Source of the DNA: Clostridium sp.
GTDB taxonomy: Bacteria > Bacillota > Clostridia > Acetivibrionales > Acetivibrionaceae
DNA: 5,054 nt
Direction of reading: 5' to 3'
NCBI GenBank assembly: GCA_012841175.1
Contig: DUVG01000193.1
Span: forward strand, 1 to 5,054
The notes under the pieces are model-generated. The model had not been told where the DNA came from. It made no database searches and saw only the letters and a list, made by a program, of their open reading frames with translations. The stretch's first letter is position 1. Each line of letters starts with the position of its first letter. Below are positions 1-5,054 of the stretch, piece by piece. The translations under genes and the position numbers were made by a program.

Positions 1-427
1 CAACTGCAACGTCTAAGCCACCTGCACCAATGGCAAGCATACCCAATCCACCAGCTGTGGGAGTGTGGCTGTCAGAGCCTAAAAGTGTCATACCAGGAAT
101 ACCAAATCTCTCTAAATGTACTTGGTGGCAGATACCATTTCCAGGCCTTGAAAAATATACACCATGCTTTGATGTCACTGTTTGTATATATTTATGGTCA
201 TCTGCATTTTCAAATCCAGCCTGCAGGGTATTGTGATCAATATATGCAACTGATTTTTTAGTTTTTACTCTTGGTATACCCATAGCTTCAAATTGCAAAT
301 AGGCCATTGTGCCGGTAGAGTCCTGAGTTAAGGTTTGATCAATCCTTATAGATATCTCACTTCCTGCTACCATTTCTCCTGTTACTAAATGTTCTTTGAT
401 TATTTTTTGTGCTAGATTAAGTCCCAT
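1..427 (-). CDS. acnA: Aconitate hydratase (aconitase), N-terminal part, cut by the left window edge
   Basis: Aconitase interconverts citrate and isocitrate in the cytoplasm through a [4Fe-4S] cluster. Only the first 142 residues are in the window. I translated them from an ATG at 425-427, preceded by an AGAGGGG-type ribosome site at 436-442. Visible family hallmarks, matched from memory to mitochondrial aconitase, are QDSTGTMA (35-42, substrate-side Gln and Asp), IDHN (63-66), GNGICHQVHLE (96-106) and GSDSHTPTAGGLG (117-129, with the DSH triad), followed by the Gly-rich IGAGG (133-137). The three cluster-ligand cysteines lie further along and cannot be checked. The short N-terminus suggests the compact bacterial aconitase (roughly 640 residues) rather than the 900-residue AcnA; this is inference. 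It lies 75 bp downstream of the Re-citrate synthase gene on the same strand and acts on that enzyme's product, so the two are probably co-transcribed. Homoaconitase and isopropylmalate isomerase are less likely because of this neighbour. Confidence 0.93.
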   Translation of the reverse strand, partial: MGLNLAQKIIKEHLVTGEMVAGSEISIRIDQTLTQDSTGTMAYLQFEAMGIPRVKTKKSVAYIDHNTLQAGFENADDHKYIQTVTSKHGVYFSRPGNGICHQVHLERFGIPGMTLLGSDSHTPTAGGLGMLAIGAGGLDVAV

Positions 428-502
428 AAATTTATCCCCTCTTTATATTTTTTATAGTACACTAATTTTTTTCAAAAAATTTTATAAAACTTTTTTATAT
501 TT
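428..502 (-). other. Intergenic spacer between Re-citrate synthase and aconitase genes
   Basis: This is a 75-bp, almost pure A/T spacer. It contains the aconitase ribosome site (436-442). It also has an A/T-only inverted repeat at 464-481 (eight bases of each arm, two-base loop) and a TTTTATAAAA palindrome at 479-488. None of these has a G/C stem, so I do not call a terminator. I found no promoter with acceptable spacing, so read-through from the upstream gene is the simplest reading. Confidence 0.5.
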
Positions 503-1882
503 TTATAAAGCCAAGTCAAAAAATTCTGGAGCGAGCTTACGTATAACCTCTTCTAATTCCTCATCTCCTATTGAAGTAACCCGGCCATTTTCATACTGCT
601 GGTCCACCCATTCTTTTATTTTCATCACTCTTTCGTCTTTTTTATCAATTCGTTTCTCACCTTCAAGATCAAAATAGCTGTTAATCCAGTGGGCAATACC
701 TGCAAGACCGGAAGTCTGATTCACTGCTACACCTACAGGTCTGTCAAGAAGTTTTGTTGTATCGAAAATATTATAAATTTCTTCATCTTTTAATAGTCCA
801 TCTGCATGTATACCTGCTCTGGTAACGTTAAAGTATTTCCCTACAAATGGCGTCCTTGAAGGTATACGATAACCAATCTCTTTTTCATAATACTCTGCAA
901 TTTCTGTTATAACAGTGGTGTCCATTCCATCAGTAGTTCCCCTTAATTGGGCATACTCTATAACCATAGCTTCTAAAGGGGTATTTCCTGTTCTCTCTCC
1001 AATCCCTAATAATGAACAGTTTACACTTGAAGCACCATATAACCATGCTGTGGCTGAATTAATTACTGCTTTATAAAAATCATTATGTCCATGCCATTCT
1101 ATAAGTTCACTTGGAAAACCTGCATAGTGATTTAATCCATAAATAATACCTGGAACACTTCTTGGCAGGGCTGCACCCGGATAAGGAACTCCATATCCTA
1201 AAGTATCACAAGCTCTTATTTTTATTGGAATTTTACTCTCTTCCATAAGCTTTCTTAACTCTAAAGCAAAAGGAACAATAAAACCATAAAAATCAGCTCT
1301 AGTAATATCTTCAAAGTGACATCTTGGCTTTATGCCAACATCTATTGCACTTTTAATAATACTAAGATAATGTTCTAGTGCCTGCTTTCTTGTCATATTA
1401 AGCTTTTTAAAAATATGGTAGTCTGAACAACTTACCAATATTCCACTTTCTTTCATACCCATATCTTTTGCAAGTTTAAAATCAGCTTTTGTTGCTCTTA
1501 TCCAGCTTGTAACCTCAGGATATTTATAGCCTCTTTCTTGACATTTATATACTGCCTCTTTGTCTCTATCACTATACAAAAAAAACTCACACTGACGGAT
1601 TAGCCCTTTAGGACCTCCTAACTTATGAATAAGATCAAACAAATGAAGTATTTGTTCTACAGTGTAAGGTGCCCTGGCCTGCTGCCCGTCTCTAAATGTT
1701 GTATCTGTTATCCATATTTCATCTGCTGGCCGCATGGGAACCTTTCTATGGTTAAATGTACATTTTGGTATCTCATCATAATTAAATATATCTCTGTAAA
1801 GATTAGGTTCATTAACATCTTGAAGCGAATGTTTGTATTTGGTTTGCTCAAGTGTATTGGTGTTTTTGTTAAATTTTATCAT
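503..1882 (-). CDS. Re-type citrate synthase (HMGL-like / DRE-TIM metallolyase family)
   Basis: This 459-residue protein most likely condenses oxaloacetate with acetyl-CoA to citrate with Re stereochemistry, the enzyme known from Clostridium kluyveri. It is unrelated to ordinary (Si) citrate synthase and belongs with isopropylmalate and homocitrate synthases. The TIM barrel starts near residue 55. Visible motifs are TDTTFRDGQQ (59-68; Arg64 and metal-ligand Asp65), RQCEF (97-101), CHFEDITRAD (188-197), the metal-binding HGHND (264-268), LGIGERTGN (292-300) and the C-terminal-lobe catalytic GIHADG (357-362). It has an N-terminal lead of about 55 residues and ends at 459 without room for the LeuA leucine-binding regulatory domain, which argues against isopropylmalate synthase. 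The neighbouring aconitase gene supports citrate as product. The ATG at 1880-1882 has an AAGGGGG ribosome site (1890-1896) seven bases upstream. Homocitrate or citramalate synthase remains the main alternative. The pathway role is probably glutamate precursor supply. Confidence 0.88.
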   Translation of the reverse strand: MIKFNKNTNTLEQTKYKHSLQDVNEPNLYRDIFNYDEIPKCTFNHRKVPMRPADEIWITDTTFRDGQQARAPYTVEQILHLFDLIHKLGGPKGLIRQCEFFLYSDRDKEAVYKCQERGYKYPEVTSWIRATKADFKLAKDMGMKESGILVSCSDYHIFKKLNMTRKQALEHYLSIIKSAIDVGIKPRCHFEDITRADFYGFIVPFALELRKLMEESKIPIKIRACDTLGYGVPYPGAALPRSVPGIIYGLNHYAGFPSELIEWHGHNDFYKAVINSATAWLYGASSVNCSLLGIGERTGNTPLEAMVIEYAQLRGTTDGMDTTVITEIAEYYEKEIGYRIPSRTPFVGKYFNVTRAGIHADGLLKDEEIYNIFDTTKLLDRPVGVAVNQTSGLAGIAHWINSYFDLEGEKRIDKKDERVMKIKEWVDQQYENGRVTSIGDEELEEVIRKLAPEFFDLAL

Positions 1883-2009
1883 AAATTAACCCCCTTAGAA
1901 AAACCCCTTCCCTTAACTATGTGTAAATATAATTGCCCTTTGGATTATTCTTGATATTCATAATAGCATAGTTATAAAAAAGTTTGATTTATATGTATAT
2001 TAGTATTCT
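1883..2009 (-). promoter_or_regulatory. 5' leader of the Re-citrate synthase operon (about 127 nt, predicted)
   Basis: If the promoter at 2016-2044 is correct, transcription starts near 2009 and leaves a leader of about 127 nt. On the transcript, TAACTATG (1967-1974) can pair with CATAGTTA (1914-1921), an exact 8-bp pairing enclosing 45 nt. Two G-rich purine elements follow: AAGGGAAGGGG (1904-1914) and the real ribosome site AAGGGGG (1890-1896). TAATCC (1942-1947) could pair with GGGTTA (1887-1892) at the ribosome site with one G-U. It matches no riboswitch or T-box class that I recognise, and a regulatory role is speculative. Confidence 0.3.
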
Positions 2010-2010
2010 C

Positions 2011-2032
2011 GTATAATTGTATACAATTATAC
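2011..2032. repeat. Perfect 22-bp palindrome, candidate repressor operator
   Basis: Each half is GTATAATTGTA followed by its exact reverse complement, with no spacer and no mismatch. The centre TTGTATACAA is the kind of site bound by GntR/FadR-type regulators; from memory it matches the core of the Bacillus subtilis gluconate operator. It overlaps the -10 box and most of the spacer of the minus-strand promoter, the position expected for a repressor that blocks RNA polymerase. The spacing does not fit the CcpC citrate-sensor site (ATAA-N7-TTAT): here ATAA and TTAT are ten bases apart. No regulator gene is in the window. Confidence 0.65.
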
Positions 2033-2044
2033 AAAGCATGTCAA
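2016..2044 (-). promoter_or_regulatory. Sigma-A-type promoter of the Re-citrate synthase operon
   Basis: On the minus strand there is a perfect -35 box TTGACA (2039-2044), a 17-bp spacer, and the -10 box TACAAT (2016-2021, one mismatch to TATAAT). This is the best promoter match in the window. It points into the citrate synthase and aconitase genes, with a start point predicted near 2009. The -10 box and the inner part of the spacer fall inside the perfect palindrome at 2011-2032, so occupancy of that site should exclude polymerase. Confidence 0.75.
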
Positions 2045-2220
2045 CTATATTAGAATAGAGGGTTTTTGCTAATTAGGATTTATTTACCAAGCCCAATATT
2101 ATTAAAAAGAAGGGTTTTTAAAATTTTTATCGAAATATATAATATGGATATGATAAGACTAATCTTTTTTATACTATAATTCTTTTTTCTGTTCTATATA
2201 TTTAAGCTGGAGGGAAAAAT
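2045..2220 (+). promoter_or_regulatory. Upstream region of the chemotaxis transducer gene, with weak promoter candidates
   Basis: This stretch holds no gene. Two exact TATAAT hexamers occur at 2138-2143 and 2175-2180, but neither has a good -35 box at 16-18 bp. The nearest to the second is TGATAA (2151-2156, 18-bp spacer). The one at 2175-2180 is better placed, giving a leader of about 35 nt before the gene. I looked for a flagellar sigma-D promoter (TAAA-N15-CCGATAT type) and found only the partial match ATGGATAT (2144-2151) without a spaced TAAA. The c-di-GMP riboswitch that often precedes clostridial transducer genes is not recognisable. The ribosome site GGAGGG is at 2209-2214. An AGGGTTTTT motif occurs twice, at 2059-2067 and 2111-2119. 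Confidence 0.35.
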
Positions 2221-3471
2221 ATGAAAAAATTCTTTAAAAGTAAGCCAAAGCTAGTATTTTTACTGGCGATATTGATAATTTCTATATTGTTTAGCATTAT
2301 CTCAGGGATTATAACAAAAAATTGGCTCACATCAATTGTGTTTTTTATTGCAAACTCTATATGTATATCTGGCATTATGGTCGCATCTTATTTCTTCTTT
2401 AAAAAGATTATCAAACAGTTTGAATATGAGGTAGATTTAGCAAAAAAACAAAATGATTTTTCTAACTCCTTTGAGAATCATGAAAAATTTATATTAAAAT
2501 CCGCTTCATTATCTGTAAAAGAAGCATTCAAAAGCATTCAACAGTTAATTGATAATTTTAATGACCTATCAAAGTCTATAATAACTGCAACGCAAACTGT
2601 AAGTATTAGTTCTGAACAAGCCACTTCAGCAATGGATGATATAGCTAAGACAATGGATGACATTGCTAAGGGAGCATCAGAACAAGCATCACAAGCACAA
2701 AAAGGTGTTGAAATGGTGGATAACCTTTCTGAACAAATTGACTCTGTATATGAAAGTTATTCTGGAATTACTGAAGAAACAAGAAAAATAACAGAATTAA
2801 ATAATATAGGTTTAGATTCTGTAAATATACTTAGAGATAAATCAAAGGAAAGCTCTGATACTACAGAAAAAATATTTGCAGTAATTGAAAAACTAACTAA
2901 CACAACTCAAGATATTGGGCTTTTTGTTGAATCTATTGAAAATATAGCAGAGCAAACAAACCTTTTAGCTTTAAATGCTGCAATTGAGGCAGCAAGAGCT
3001 GGAGAAGCAGGAAAGGGATTTGCTGTTGTTGCTGAAGAGGTACGAAAACTTGCAGATCAAAGTAGAAAATCTACAGAGGAAATAAGCCTTTTAATGCAGA
3101 GCATACAGGAAGAATCCAGCCTGGCAATAAAATCAATGGAAACTATGAAGAAAGTTTCTCAAGAACAAAATGAGGCAGTTAATAAAACAAACAATGCTTT
3201 TAATGATATAGCTAATGCAATAAACTACATTATAGAAAAAATTAATGATGTTAATCAATCAGTTAATAAAATGCAAAATGACAAACTCCAGGTTAACACC
3301 GCAATTGAAAACATTTCATCTGTTTCAGAAGAAACTGCTGCCGCAAGTCAAGAGGTTGCAGCTACCACCGAACATGAGCTTAGAGCTTTAGAAAATATAA
3401 GAGAATCTGCCAACCGCCTTGAACAACTAGTTCGTGAGCTTGATAATAGACTAGAAGAATATAGAAAATAA
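2221..3471 (+). CDS. Methyl-accepting chemotaxis protein lacking an extracellular sensor domain
   Basis: This 416-residue transducer is predicted to sit in the membrane and signal to the CheA-CheW kinase complex. A basic N-terminus (KKFFKSKPK) is followed by two hydrophobic helices at about 11-31 and 37-60, joined by only about five residues (TKNWL), so there is no external ligand-binding domain. A helical linker (about 61-96) shows no clear HAMP domain. The rest is the coiled-coil signalling domain, with the highly conserved hairpin tip IAEQTNLLALNAAIEAARAG (242-261), then GEAGKGFAVVAEEVRKLADQ up to 280. A typical methylation segment, SSVSEETAAASQEVAATTEHE, occupies 366-386. Arm length of about 22 heptads on each side fits the 44-heptad class common in Firmicutes. 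No C-terminal CheR-binding pentapeptide is visible. The start ATG has GGAGGG six bases upstream. It is a single-gene unit, divergent from the citrate synthase and closed by its own terminator. The signal it senses cannot be told from the sequence. Confidence 0.92.
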   Translation: MKKFFKSKPKLVFLLAILIISILFSIISGIITKNWLTSIVFFIANSICISGIMVASYFFFKKIIKQFEYEVDLAKKQNDFSNSFENHEKFILKSASLSVKEAFKSIQQLIDNFNDLSKSIITATQTVSISSEQATSAMDDIAKTMDDIAKGASEQASQAQKGVEMVDNLSEQIDSVYESYSGITEETRKITELNNIGLDSVNILRDKSKESSDTTEKIFAVIEKLTNTTQDIGLFVESIENIAEQTNLLALNAAIEAARAGEAGKGFAVVAEEVRKLADQSRKSTEEISLLMQSIQEESSLAIKSMETMKKVSQEQNEAVNKTNNAFNDIANAINYIIEKINDVNQSVNKMQNDKLQVNTAIENISSVSEETAAASQEVAATTEHELRALENIRESANRLEQLVRELDNRLEEYRK

Positions 3472-3476
3472 AATTT

Positions 3477-3528
3477 AAAAATCACCTTTTGGTTGTTTAT
3501 ATAGTATAAATCAGAAGGTGATTTTTTT
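3477..3528 (+). terminator. Rho-independent terminator shared by the convergent transducer and cobC genes
   Basis: A perfect 12-bp stem pairs 3477-3488 (AAAAATCACCTT) with 3515-3526 and is followed by a run of seven T (3522-3528). The 26-base loop contains a second small hairpin, TTTATA (3496-3501) with TATAAA (3505-3510). It begins five bases after the transducer stop codon. Read on the minus strand, the same stem ends in a shorter T run, so it probably also stops transcripts from cobC, which ends at 3544. Confidence 0.9.
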
Positions 3529-3543
3529 ATGGTTTTTGTTTCC

Positions 3544-4140
3544 TTATGTGTACTTCCCAAGTGAAACTAAAACTCCATAATCATCTATAATTTGGATTTT
3601 TGCCATTTCACAATTATCCAGCCTAAATCTCCAAGAACTCTCAATATCCATACCAAGCAAGTAACTTATCATATATCTAATTGTTCCTAAATGGGATACT
3701 ATTAAAATTCTACCTTCGTCAAAAGAATCAATAATGTTTTTTGAAAATTTTACTACCCTTTCATAAGACTCTAACCCACTCTCTCCACCTTTAATACAGT
3801 AGTTTTTCCAATCTTTTAGCCACATATTGTACTCATTTTTGTAAAGGTTTTTTATTTCATCATCAGTTAAATCATCCCATATACCAAAATTTCTTTCCTT
3901 TAAATTATCATCATAGCAAATATCAAGACAGAAATTTCCATTTATTATTTGGGCTGTTTTTTTAGCCCTTTTTAATGGACTTGCATATATTTTGTCAACT
4001 GATATATTTTTTAGCTTCTCCTTTAACTCAAGTGCCTGTCTTATCCCCTCTTCATTTAGCTCTACATCAGTCCACCCCACATAGGTTCTTCTTATATTGC
4101 TATCTGTTTGTCCATGTCTTATAAGTATTAATTCCAACAT
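3544..4140 (-). CDS. cobC: Alpha-ribazole phosphatase (histidine phosphatase superfamily)
   Basis: This is a 198-residue cytoplasmic phosphatase. Its likely reaction is removal of the 5'-phosphate from alpha-ribazole phosphate (or from adenosylcobalamin 5'-phosphate) in the final steps of cobalamin synthesis. The phosphoglycerate-mutase-like fold is clear: RHGQT (8-12) with the phosphohistidine His9, SPLKRAKKTA (54-63) with phosphate-binding Arg58, the KERNFGIWD segment (81-89) with the probable acid/base Glu82, and SHLGTIR (149-155) with His150. The chosen ATG (4138-4140) puts RHG at residue 8, as usual for the family, and has a good ribosome site. The frame stays open 17 codons further upstream, but that start would overlap cobS and add a non-family tail. 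The gene follows cobS by 13 bp and is last in the cluster. By motif alone it could be a generic phosphoglycerate-mutase-family phosphatase; the cob context decides the call. Confidence 0.9.
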   Translation of the reverse strand: MLELILIRHGQTDSNIRRTYVGWTDVELNEEGIRQALELKEKLKNISVDKIYASPLKRAKKTAQIINGNFCLDICYDDNLKERNFGIWDDLTDDEIKNLYKNEYNMWLKDWKNYCIKGGESGLESYERVVKFSKNIIDSFDEGRILIVSHLGTIRYMISYLLGMDIESSWRFRLDNCEMAKIQIIDDYGVLVSLGKYT

Positions 4141-4146
4141 TTTAAT

Positions 4147-4154
4147 CACCCTCT
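4147..4154 (-). promoter_or_regulatory. cobC ribosome binding site, deciding the start
   Basis: AGAGGGTG on the minus strand lies six bases before the ATG at 4138-4140 (eight from the last base of GAGG). Its first A is the last base of the cobS stop codon TGA (4154-4156). Termination on cobS therefore delivers ribosomes directly to cobC, an arrangement that favours translational coupling. Confidence 0.75.
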
Positions 4155-4921
4155 CATATTGGGATAAAATTTGTCCCATTAAAAAGCACAATACATGTAA
4201 GAAAGCAAGTTTGATTTATCTCACACAATGCGCCTAAAACATCTCCTGTTGCACCCTGTATTTTTCTAGTTATTAATTTTAAAATTATATAGGGAAATAC
4301 AATTGTAATAGCTGCTATAATCAATCCTTCCACACCAAAGGCAATGTAAAATGCCAGCATGTAGATTATAGAACCTGCAATAATTTCCTTTAGACCACAA
4401 AAATCAATGAATGATTTTCCAAGTCCCCAGGTTTCTCTTGCGTATCTAGATGCCCCCGCCCCTATTAAAGAAGCTATTCTCCCCGAGGCAGGAAATAAAA
4501 TTAAAATCACTTTTACATCCTGTACATCCAAGGATACAAATAATTTGTAGTTTAATAACAATAAGCACACAATGGCTAATACCCCATTAGTTCCAATTCT
4601 GCTGTCACGCATTATTTCGAGAATTTTTTCTTTTGACTTTCCAGAAAACAATCCATCAAATGTATCTGCTAAACCGTCAAGATGAATTCCTCCAGTTAAA
4701 ATAATATAGGCTATTATTATAAATACAAATATTACTTGAGAAGAAAAAAAAGGCTCCAACCCATAATATACGCCTGTTAACATAATTCCAATAATCAAAC
4801 CCACCAGTGGAGCAAAAACCAATCCCTTTCCATAATCCTCTACATCGGATTTTATGTTTTGTTTTATAGGTATTGTTGTAAAAAACTGCAACATTATAAT
4901 AAACCTTTTAATACTCTTCAT
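4154..4921 (-). CDS. cobS: Adenosylcobinamide-GDP ribazoletransferase (cobalamin synthase)
   Basis: CobS is an integral membrane enzyme that joins adenosylcobinamide-GDP to alpha-ribazole (or its phosphate), completing the lower loop of cobalamin. The 255-residue product shows the family signature GGIHLDGLADTFDGL (77-91), whose acidic residues Asp82 and Asp86 probably bind Mg2+. Next come MRDSRIGTNG (104-113) and, near the C-terminus, GATGDVLGA (223-231). Several hydrophobic stretches look like membrane helices: about 33-55, 62-78, 112-129, 137-155, 179-196 and 198-217. The length fits the usual size of about 250 residues. I prefer the ATG at 4919-4921, preceded by AAGGAG, over an in-frame TTG at 4942, which has no good ribosome site and would add seven residues (MFFKRRH). 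The gene lies 36 bp downstream of cobU and 13 bp upstream of cobC, and all three act in nucleotide-loop assembly. Confidence 0.96.
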   Translation of the reverse strand: MKSIKRFIIMLQFFTTIPIKQNIKSDVEDYGKGLVFAPLVGLIIGIMLTGVYYGLEPFFSSQVIFVFIIIAYIILTGGIHLDGLADTFDGLFSGKSKEKILEIMRDSRIGTNGVLAIVCLLLLNYKLFVSLDVQDVKVILILFPASGRIASLIGAGASRYARETWGLGKSFIDFCGLKEIIAGSIIYMLAFYIAFGVEGLIIAAITIVFPYIILKLITRKIQGATGDVLGALCEINQTCFLTCIVLFNGTNFIPI

Positions 4922-4925
4922 ATGT

Positions 4926-4932
4926 CTCCTTT
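4926..4932 (-). promoter_or_regulatory. cobS ribosome binding site, deciding the start
   Basis: AAAGGAG on the minus strand stands four bases before the ATG at 4919-4921. The spacing is slightly short but the match is strong. It lies inside the extra codons that the alternative TTG start at 4942 would translate, which argues against that longer form. Confidence 0.7.
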
Positions 4933-4957
4933 TAAAAAACAATCTTTGTACAAAAAA

Positions 4958-5054
4958 TTACCCTTTAATTTTTACAGGAATGCCAGATACGCAAAAATAA
5001 ACTTCACTAGCCTCTTTAGAAAGTTTTTGATTAACTCTGCCTGCAATATCTCCA
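4958..5054 (-). CDS. cobU: Adenosylcobinamide kinase / guanylyltransferase, C-terminal end only
   Basis: Only the last 31 residues and the TAA stop (4958-4960) are in the window; the rest lies beyond the right edge. I translated the fragment by hand: it starts GDIAGRVNQKLSKEA and ends VYFCVSGIPVKIKG. The G-R-V-N-Q...A...V....SGIP..(L/I)KG pattern is the characteristic C-terminus of CobU/CobP, the cytoplasmic bifunctional enzyme that phosphorylates adenosylcobinamide and adds GMP to give adenosylcobinamide-GDP. That product is the substrate of CobS, encoded 36 bp downstream on the same strand. The nucleotide-binding P-loop and the guanylylated His cannot be seen. Any cobalamin riboswitch controlling the cluster would also lie outside the window. 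Confidence 0.88.
   Translation of the reverse strand, partial: GDIAGRVNQKLSKEASEVYFCVSGIPVKIKG

Noticed and set aside
30..236. A 68-codon open frame on the plus strand
   Set aside because: It is antisense to conserved aconitase motifs (GSDSHTP region), so the opposite strand is the real coding strand.
464..488. A/T inverted repeats between citrate synthase and aconitase as a terminator
   Set aside because: The stems contain only A-T pairs with a two-base loop and would be too weak; termination before the aconitase gene is also unlikely on functional grounds.
396..677. A 93-codon open frame on the plus strand
   Set aside because: It is antisense to the start of the aconitase gene and the end of the citrate synthase gene, and its low-complexity F/S/I-rich translation is typical of a shadow frame.
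1625..1954. A 109-codon open frame on the plus strand
   Set aside because: It lies mostly antisense to the well-supported citrate synthase gene, has no recognisable domain or good ribosome site, and reads into its leader.
1917..1961. A 14-codon open frame (MNIKNNPKGNYIYT) in the leader of the citrate synthase gene, minus strand
   Set aside because: It has no ribosome binding site before its ATG, is very short in an A/T-rich stretch, and shows no run of one amino acid that would suggest an attenuator peptide.
2011..2032. CcpC citrate-responsive operator
   Set aside because: The ATAA and TTAT arms are ten bases apart, not seven, and the site is a continuous perfect palindrome centred on GTATAC, which fits a GntR-type site better.
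2119..2151. Sigma-D (flagellar) promoter for the transducer gene
   Set aside because: ATGGATAT resembles the -10 element only partly and the nearest TAAA is 21 bp away instead of about 15.
2045..2220. c-di-GMP (GEMM) riboswitch upstream of the transducer
   Set aside because: I cannot find the conserved core segments of that riboswitch in this stretch.
3348..3560. A 70-codon open frame on the minus strand
   Set aside because: It is antisense to the conserved C-terminal end of the transducer and runs across the terminator hairpin; its serine-rich translation is a shadow of the coiled coil.

Overview
The window is AT-rich DNA with strong purine-rich Shine-Dalgarno sequences. Its gene content is typical of an anaerobic low-GC Firmicute of the class Clostridia: a Re-type citrate synthase next to an aconitase, a 44-heptad-like chemotaxis transducer, and a cobUSC-type cobamide cluster. 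I cannot name the genus from this sequence alone.

Layout: (1) 1-1882, minus strand: a two-gene block, Re-citrate synthase (503-1882) followed by the N-terminal 142 codons of an aconitase (427 to beyond the left edge). Together they start the oxidative branch from oxaloacetate plus acetyl-CoA towards 2-oxoglutarate and glutamate. An isocitrate dehydrogenase is expected further left but is not visible. (2) 1883-2220: a 338-bp divergent intergenic region. It holds a near-consensus minus-strand promoter for the citrate synthase operon (TTGACA, 17-bp spacer, TACAAT) whose -10 box lies inside a perfect 22-bp palindrome. A leader of about 127 nt follows. The other side carries weaker promoter signals for the plus-strand gene. 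(3) 2221-3471, plus strand: a single-gene chemotaxis transducer with two membrane helices and almost no extracellular part. (4) 3477-3528: a strong hairpin terminator between convergent genes. (5) 3544-5054, minus strand: cobU (C-terminal end only), cobS and cobC, closely spaced in that transcriptional order. They cover nucleotide-loop assembly, the last steps of cobalamin biosynthesis.

The three blocks have no evident functional link to each other. I found no mobile element, CRISPR array, RNA gene or sign of recent transfer. The points most worth following up are the palindrome embedded in the citrate synthase promoter (a candidate GntR/FadR-type operator), the Re-citrate synthase itself (a family that is readily mislabelled as isopropylmalate or homocitrate synthase), and the transducer without a sensor domain. 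I see no convincing new multi-gene system here.
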